DNA of 64,000 nt from contig NW_015961951.1 of the NCBI RefSeq assembly GCF_000497045.1, positions 372,001 to 436,000 of the forward strand, written 5' to 3'. Below, one piece after another: positions 49,584 through 58,500 of the stretch (the first letter of the stretch is position 1; the number at the start of each line of letters is the position of its first letter). The position numbers and the translations under genes are program-made. The notes under the pieces were generated by a model. The model was not told where the DNA came from, did not search any database, and saw only the letters and a program-made list of their open reading frames with translations. Source of the DNA: Kalmanozyma brasiliensis GHG001 (lineage: Eukaryota; Basidiomycota; Ustilaginomycetes; Ustilaginales).

Positions 49584-52500
49584 ATGTCGTCCAGAGATAC
49601 CCCATCACGCCGATCCGTGCCCGACGTCGAGCAGCTCGCCAACAAGCTCTCGGACAAGTCCACAGAGATCAAGGCAAAGCTCGCAACTGCATTCGAGCTC
49701 AAGGAACTGCTCGACTTGTTCCAGAACCTCGACTACGCTCTCTTTCTCAAACATGTTGTCCCCGCCTACATCAGTGTTCTCGAGTCCACACCATGCAGCT
49801 TCACTGCAGAAGCCACAGAGCAGCGCCTTCGTCACATCATCCTCGAGACAACCCACCGTCTCCCACAGCAAGAGGTGCTCAAGCCTTACGCCGATATCCT
49901 CATGACCGCCATGCTCAACGTCCTTCGCGACGACAACGAAGACAATGCTGTTCTCGCTCTCAAGGTTATCATCGACCTCCATCGCTCCTTCAAGGCCGTG
50001 CTCCAGGATCAGGTGCAGCCTTTCCTCGAGCTCGTCAAGAAGCTCTACTCCAACATGAAGAACACGGTCGAGCAGGCCTTCGAGTCCGAGGCTTCTCAGC
50101 TTCAAGGCCCATCCACATCAGCCGCCTCTGCCAACTCCCCTGCACCCACAGTAGCCACGACCGACACCACCACAGCAGCCACAGCAGCCACAGACTCGAC
50201 ATCCACACCCTCGACAGCAACGACAGCTGCGAGCGCAACAGACTCAACCAGCACGCCGGGCGCAACAGCGGCAGCAGCGCCATCCACATCGACTCCAGCT
50301 GCAGGCGCCACGACCACAACAGCCAAGACATTGCCAAAGTCCATGTCCAGCTTCAAGGTCTTGACAGAATGCCCCATCGTCATCGTCCTCATCTTCCAAA
50401 GCTACCGCACCGTCGTCTCGCAGGCCATCAATGTCTTTGTGCCTCTCATCATCGAGAGCTGTCTCTCGCTCCAGGCAAAACCTCAGCGCGAGGCGCACGA
50501 AGCTGCCAAGACCAAAGGCGAGATCTTTGTCGGCGTGGCCCCGGGTATCAAGAATCGGTCGCTGTACACCGACATGATTGTAGCGCAGGTCAAGACCATG
50601 TCCTTCCTCGCCTACGTCCTGCGCGGATCTGCTCCCGTCATGCGTCCCTTCGCACAAGTGCTGCCCGAAATCAGTGTGCGTCTGCTGAAGGACTGTCCGC
50701 CCGAGGCATCGGCTACACGCAAGGAGCTGCTCGTAGCCACGCGCCACGTCCTGTCGACCGAATACCGCGCTCACTTTGTGGGTCAGATCGACACTCTGCT
50801 CGACGAGCGCGTCCTCATCGGCACCGGCGTCACTTCGCACGAGACGCAGCGTCCCCTCGCCATCAGCATGCTCGCCGATCTCGTCCACCATGTCCGCCAG
50901 GAGCTCTCTCCCGCACAGCTCGTTCGTGTCGTCCAGATCCACTCGCAGATCTTGCACGATCCCACACTGGCACCGAGTATCCAGACCATGTGTGTCAAGC
51001 TTCTCCTCAACCTTGTGGAGACCATCCTCACAAAGCATCCTGACGGCGCCACACAGACGCTCGCCTCCATCTTGGACGTCTTTGTCGAGAAGCTCTCCAG
51101 CTTGCATCGTCTCCGCTCTGACATGGACCGCATCAGGACCATCAAGGACCAGTCCGAGGAAGCGGCTACCGAATCGGCTGTCGATGCCGTTGCCATCGAG
51201 CGCGGCAAGCCCATTCAAGCGGCTGCCACCATGCTCGACACCGCAGGCGACCCGCTCAAGGATGCTCGCTTCCTTTTCCGAAACATCCTCTTTGGCTTCA
51301 AGACACTGATCCCTGTCCTGCGACACCGCAACGCTGCTCATCCGGACGGCACCGTAGCAGGCAAGCTGCTCGTCGACGGTGTGAAGTGCTGGTCCCTCCA
51401 CGAGGATCGCGATGGCAGAGAGGAGAAGGAAGTGCTGGATCTCTTCACCACCGTCTTTATCGATCTCGAACCGCAAGTCTTCCACGAGGTGTTTACAACG
51501 CACATGCCCTTCCTCTTCCAGGAGATGCTCAACTCGCCTACATTGCTCGGCATCCCGCAGAATCTGCTCAGCAACGACGCCGTCTCGAAACGCTTTGTCG
51601 GCATTCTTCTTCGCTTCCTTGTGGACCGCCTCGAGGAGCTCGGCAAATCGGACAAGAAGCATGCCTCGATCAGCTTGCGTCTCTTTAAGATGGCCTTCAT
51701 GGCGGTCACCATCTTCCCTGAGGAGAACGAGGTGGTGCTGCAGCCGCACCTCAGCCATCTCATCATGGAATCCATGAAGCTGGCGAGCAAGGCCGACGAA
51801 CCCACCAACTACTTCTTGCTCCTCCGTGCCCTCTTCCGCAGCATCGGAGGTGGCCGATTCGAGCTACTCTACAAGGACGTGCTGCCACTGCTTCCCGTGC
51901 TTCTCGAGAACCTCAACGCGCTTCTCAACGCGGCCGAGCCCAGCAGACGCGAGGTCTTTGTCGACCTCTGTCTCACGGTTCCGGTGCGGTTGAGCGTGTT
52001 GCTGCCTTACCTCGGCTATCTGATGAAGCCTTTGGTGCTGGCGCTCCAGTCGTCGACCGAGCTCGTCAGCCAGGGTCTTCGAACGCTCGAGTTGTGCATC
52101 GACAACCTCACCCAAGAGTTCCTCGACCCCATCATGGCACCCTATGCATCGGACATCATGGCCGCATTGTGGCAGCACCTCCAGCCACTGCCTCACAATC
52201 ACCAGCACTCGCATACCACCATGCGTATCCTCGGAAAGATGGGCGGTCGTAACCGCAAGCTACTGCAGAACCCGCCGCGACTGTCGTACAACTCGCACAA
52301 GGGTCCCACTTTCCCTGTGCACTTTGAGGGCAAGACGCATTCGATGACGCTGACACCTGTCACCGAGCTGGCGCTGGCCAACATCCGACGTACCGACCCG
52401 TACTACCGCAAGCACGCCTTCGAGCTGCTTCGACACACCGCAGCGCTCTTCCTCGATGGCTCGCTCATGGATGCGGAGCGCGAGACCATCTTCGGCAAGC

Positions 52501-55500
52501 TCATCAAGGGGCTCTTTGATGCGACGCGCTCTGACGACTTGCGCGACGAGGCGGTGCAGTATCTCTTCGGCATCTGCAAGCACGTTCTGCATGCCGAGAT
52601 CAAGCGCGAGATGCCTTCGTCCTCGGGTGCATCCAGCCGTCACTTGTGGCCCATGACCACGTCGTTGCTCGAGGGTCTCACAAACGCACTTGCTCTCAAC
52701 GAGGCTGGCAACGATCCTGCGCCGCTCATCGAGCTGCAACTCCAGATCATCCGCGAATTCCTCACTGCCTGTGAGAAGGCGCCCGCCACGCGCCCGGATC
52801 TCGGCCACATCGTCATGCATTCGTTTGCCAGCAAGTTCTGCTCTCAATGCTACGAGCAACTCTGGCAGCGCAAGACCGGTGGCTGGCTCGGTGTTGACAT
52901 GCTCGTTCGCCGTGCCGATCTTGGTCAAATTTGGGTCCGCGATCACCAGCTTGAGATCGTCCGTGCCCTGCTCTTCATGCTCAAGGACATGCCCAACGAT
53001 CCTCCCGGCAACATCGACGAGGTCAGCGAGACGCTGCTCCAGGTCATCCGACAGGCCTACACCGTCAAGACACCCGCTGCTGACGGCAAGCCCGAAGCGC
53101 CCGTGCCCGAGAGGCCGAGTCACCTTACTTACCTCATCGGTATCCTGGTGCCTGAGCTCTCCAGCTCCAACGCTACTGTCCGCACCACCACGCAGACGGC
53201 GTTCAAGCTGCTCGCCGAGCTCCGCAACTGCACCGTCACCGAGTTGCTGACACCGCAGAAGGACCGTCTCCTCCAGCCCATCTTCACCAAGCCGCTGCGT
53301 GCGCTTCCCTTCGGCATGCAGATCGGTCACATTGACGCCATCACCTTTGCGCTCAATTTGACGCCGCCGCTGCCCGAGTTCAACGAGGAGCTGTACCGAG
53401 TATTGACCGAGGCATTGGCGCTCGCTGACGCCGACGATCAGGCTTTGATCGGGCGAACGTCGCAGTACAAGAACATGATCGCCGTGACCAAGCTCCGCGT
53501 TGTGGCGATCCGGCTGCTCTCGTCTGCGATGGCGTGCGGCGACTTCCTCTCCGCCAAGCACACGCAGATGCGCATGAAGATCATCTCGGTCTACTTCAAG
53601 AGTCTCTACTCGCGCAGCGAAGAGGTGGTGCAGGTGGCCTACGAGTCTCTCAAGACCGTCTTGAGCCAGCAGAGCAAGCTGCCCAAGGATCTCCTTCAGA
53701 GCGGTCTTCGACCCATCTTGATGACCCTGGCCGACCGCAACCGTCTGACCGCTTCGGGTCTCGAAGGTCTCGCTCGTCTGCTGCAGCTGCTCACCAACTA
53801 TTTCAAGGTCGAGATCGGTACCAAGCTGTTGGATCACCTGACCAGTCTTGCTGAGCCGGCGGTGCTGCATCGCGCTGCAGCCGGATCTCTTCGCGACAAC
53901 GAGCAGATCAAGACGCTTGTGGCTATCGTCAATGTCTTCCGCCTTTTGCCTGAAGCTTCGTTTCAGTTCCTGCCGCGTCTCACCACCACGGTGGCCGAGA
54001 TCGAGTCGCAGCTGCGACGCGCTGGTGCCACGCCGTTTACCAAGCCGCTGACGCTCTTCCTCAACCGCTTCGCTGAGAAGGCCGTCACCTACTTCTTCGA
54101 AGGTGATAAGCTCAGCAACCCGAAGTTCTTGAGGGTGGTCAAGCTGTCGCTGGCATCTGACGACGGTCCCGAACTGCGATCTCAGGTGACGGAGAGGCGC
54201 GAGAAGCTGCTCTTCCCGCTCTTCACCAACGAAGCCACGGCGGGCCAAGTCCAAGCAGGCATCTCGATCGTGCAGCAACTGGTCGAATGCGATCCCAAGT
54301 GGTTGGTCAACAACAAGGATGTCTTCGAGAAGCTCATCGCTCTCTGGAACAGTCCTGCAAGCAGCGCGCGTCGACGCGGGGAGGCCAACAGCAGCAGCGC
54401 CACCAAAGCGGTTGCCGCCACAGCCAGCACGACCGGCACCCCGGCACCCGGTGTCACGCGAAGCCACAGTGAGACCAAGCAGCTCATCGAGCTCTTCCTT
54501 TCGTATCTCCGCATCGAACCCCATGTCGAGGCGTATGTGGCGATGCTCGACGCGTACACCTACAAGATTGCCTTCGACCTCACCTTTGCGACCCGCTTCA
54601 TCTACGACCATCTCTGCGTCAAGGCGACCAACTCGTTCAAGAGGCAGGTCTTTTCGCGCTTCCTCACGCTCTTCGAAGACAAGGATGCAAGTCAGATGCT
54701 CAAGACGCAGGCGCTTCGTGTACTGATCAACCCGATGTTGCTCGCTTCGTACGGTCCTCACCCTACGTCCTCGGCAGCTGCCTCTCCAAAGGCAGACGCG
54801 GTCATCCTCGCAGACAAGCCGAAAGCGGCAGTCGCCGCCGCGCCAGCTCAGAAGACCGATGACAAGGACGGCGATGTCGAGATGAAGGCGGCAACTGCCG
54901 GCGCAAAGGAGCCAGAACCCGCCGCCGCTGCTTCCGCCGAGGACGGTGCGAAGACAGCCGCAGCGTCAACGGAGGCGAGCAAGGTTCCAGAGACCGACGA
55001 CCCCGCTGCTGCCGCCACGACCACCACCGTCGCTGTCGCTGACGATTCCGAGGTCATCGATGTCGACCTGGTCACCGAGATTGTCAACCGCATGTGGAAG
55101 CCCTTCCAAAACCCAAAGCTGGCCACCGAGCTGTGCTCCGACGATGCGCTCCGCATCGAGCTGCTTCACATGTCGACCATGATCCTCGAGCACTGCTCGG
55201 ATCATCTCGCCCAGAATGGGCAGCTCAAGAAGGACACAATCAAGTTCGGCTGGGCCAACCTCACCGCCGAAGATGTCACCGTCAAGAACGTGGCCTACAT
55301 CTTCATCGCGCGCTTCCTCGAGGTCTTTGAGAGCCCCATCAAGATTGTCGGCCAAGTCTACTTTGGCCTGTTGCGTGCTCACCAGTCGGAGGGCCGCAGC
55401 ATGGTCAAGAAGGCGCTCGATATCTTGGTGCCAGCGCTGCCCAAGCGTGCCGGAGCCAGTGAGCCTGGCCAGGCCCCTCAGTGGGCCAAGTGGACCAAGC

Positions 55501-58500
55501 GCCAGCTCGTCGACGAGGGTCACAACGTCAGCCAGCTCTTTGCGATCCTGAGCCTGCTCGTGCGTCACGCCGACCTCTTCTACAGCAGTCGCGAGATGTT
55601 CATCCCGCACATTGTCAGCAACCTCACCAAGCTCGGCCTTGTCGCCAATGTCAATGTCGAGTCGAGGATGCTTGCCGTTGACCTCGTCGAGCTCCTGCAC
55701 AAGTGGGAGAAGCGCCGCCAAGAGCATGTCCGCTCGCAGCAGGCATCCAAGGACGGCGCTTCTACCGACGTTGCAACGGATGCCGATGCCACTGTAGGCG
55801 CAGCCAAACGCGCTCTCGATGCGCCTGAAGAGGCGACGGCCGTCAAGAAGGTCCGCATTGATGAGACGGGCATTTCGGCTTCAGCTTCTGCGTCCAAGAG
55901 CTCATCGCCTGCTCCTGCAGCCACTTCGACGACCTCGGCTTCCGCTGCGCCCAGTGCCGCCATTGCTGATCTGTCTCCTGCCGACCACGAGTATCTCATG
56001 CCGATGAACCTGCGCGAGATGACCGTCGGCTTCCTGGTGCGCTTCGTGTCCCTCTCGATGGAGCCTATCTCGAAAGCCGGGATCGTGTCCAAGGCGGCCA
56101 CTCTGCTCTCCGAGGTCCTCAAGGCTCCCTACTGGTCCGACGTGCAGGTGCGACTGTCCATCTTCCAGCGCCCGCTGATTCACACCGAGATCAACGAGCA
56201 GAACACACCCGTCATCTGCAATGCGCTGCGCACTCTGCAGATCGTCGTCGAGGACAAGACGGATGCCTACATTGCACCGCACGTGCCCCAGCTGCAGAAG
56301 CTGCTGGAGAAAAGTGCTGCCACCGACGAGGTTTCGCTCGTTGAGGCGCAGAAGCCCGTCCTGGAGCGCATCTTCCGCGTCATTCCGGATCCGCCGCCCG
56401 AGGAGGATGCAGATGGTGAAGCCGAGATGGACACGGGCGACGACAAGAAGGCCGACGACGAAGACGCAGCAGACGCCAAAGACACCAAAGAGACCGAGGC
56501 GACCGACGAGCTCGCCGCTTTCCGCAAGTTTGCTGAGAACCTCATCGCCGATGGTCTTAAGCAGAGTCAGCACCTCTACAGCGTCTTCAGCATGCTTGAC
56601 GCTTGGAGTCAGAGCAAGCCCGAGAAGATCGACGCGCATCTGCCTGCTCTCAGCAAGGCGCTCAGCAAGCTGACCAAGGAGCATCTGGCTGCCACCGCGC
56701 CCGTGCCTGCCAACGATGCCAATCTCAAGCTGCTCATGCTGGTGCTCGAGCTGCTCAAGCGTCGCATCTCGAATCTTGGCGATCAGCGACGCTGGTTGCT
56801 CTCGGCTCTCGTCCAGCTCGTCGAGCGCTCGTCGTCGATGGAGTTGTGCCGCTTCCTGCTGTCCACCATGTCCAAATGGATCCTCGAACAGCGCGAAACG
56901 TTCCCGACCGTCAAGGAGAAAGCGGGTATCCTGCTAAAGATGATGTCGTTTGAATCGCGCGACAACGACCAGTTGCTCCGCGACTACCTCGACCTCATTC
57001 ATGCCATCTACACGACGCCCGCATTCGCTCGCACCGAGCTGACGGTGCGACTCGAGAACGCCTTCTTGCTCGGGTGCCGTCACAAGGACGCCCAGGTGCG
57101 CCAGAAGTTCATCGACATCTTTGACCGAACGCTGGTTCGCGGAGTCGCTGGACGTCTGCAGTACCTGCTCGGACACCAGAGCTGGGAGTACCTCGCCGAG
57201 CACTACTGGGTCAATCAGGTCCTTGACCTCATGCTTGCGTCGATTGACACCAACTGGCCTCTCCTTGCCCACAGCTCGCTGCAGCTCGGCAAAGGAGGCA
57301 GCAGCTTCGTGCCGACGCTCAAGAGTCTGCAATTAGGCGACATGCTCAACTCGATCCGTGCGCTCCAGTACACAGACCGCGATCTCGCCCACCAGATCTG
57401 GGTTTCGTTCTTCTCGGCCGCCTGGCGCTCGGTGAGCCGCAAGGACCACGACGACATCACGCGCGCCCTCATCGGCGTGCTGACACGCGAGTACAACCTC
57501 CGACAGGTCAGCAAGCGTCCCAACGTCGTTCAGACGCTGCTGGAAGGCGCTCTGGCGTGCAAGCCGCAGCTCGAGCTGCCGCCCCACGTCGTCAAATACC
57601 TCGGTCGCAACTTCAATGCCTGGCACACGTCGATCGAGCTTCTGCAGAACTTGTTGCGCTCGCTGCCCCGCCAGGACGATGCCATCCGCGAAGCGGGCCA
57701 AGACGCGCTCACCGAGCTCTACGCCGAGCTGTCGGAGGAGGACATGTTCTACGGCCTCTGGCGGCGACGATGCGTGTACGCCGAGACCAATAGCGCGATC
57801 TCATTCGAGCAAATCGGCATGTGGAACCAGGCGCAGGTGCAGTACGAGACGGCGCAGATCAAAGCCCGATCCGGCGTGCTCAACTTTACCGAGGCCGAGT
57901 ACCACCTGTGGGAGGACCAGTGGGTCTTCTGCGCTCAGAAGCTGCAGCAGTGGGACATCCTCACCGACCTCGCCAAGATGGAGGGCGACAATGACTTGCT
58001 GCTCGAGTGCGCTTGGCGTCTGTACGACTGGAACACGGAGCGCGAGACGCTAGAGCAGGCGCTCGAGAGTCTGTCGGCGAGCGCGACGCCACGACGTCGC
58101 GTGTTCGAGGCGTACATGGCGCTGCTCAAGTCGCAGTCCGGTCAGGACAAGCCTGCCGAGTTTGGCCGCATCTGCGACGAGGCGATTCAGCTGACGCTCA
58201 AGAAGTGGCACTCGCTGCCGACGGCCGTCACTACTGCCCACGTTCCTCTGCTGCAGATCTTCCAGCAATTCGTCGAGCTGCAAGAGGCAAGCACCATCTT
58301 TGCCAGTCTGGCGCACACCAACGCGACCAACTTGGACCAGCGCTCCGCCGAGCTCAAGGCGCAGATGCAGACGTGGCGAGAACGTCTGCCGAACCTGTGG
58401 GATGACATCAATGCGTGGTCCGACCTGGTCGCTTGGAGGCAGCATGTGTTTGGCGCCATCAACAAGGCGTACCTGCCGCTGGTGCCCGTCATTCAGCAGC

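Noticed and set aside
52260..54761. 833-codon open frame on the minus strand inside TRA1, and similar long antisense frames at 50244-51758 and 59046-60911
   Set aside because: They mirror the TRA1 codon pattern on the opposite strand in GC-rich sequence, have no recognisable domain and biased composition. They are shadows of the real gene.
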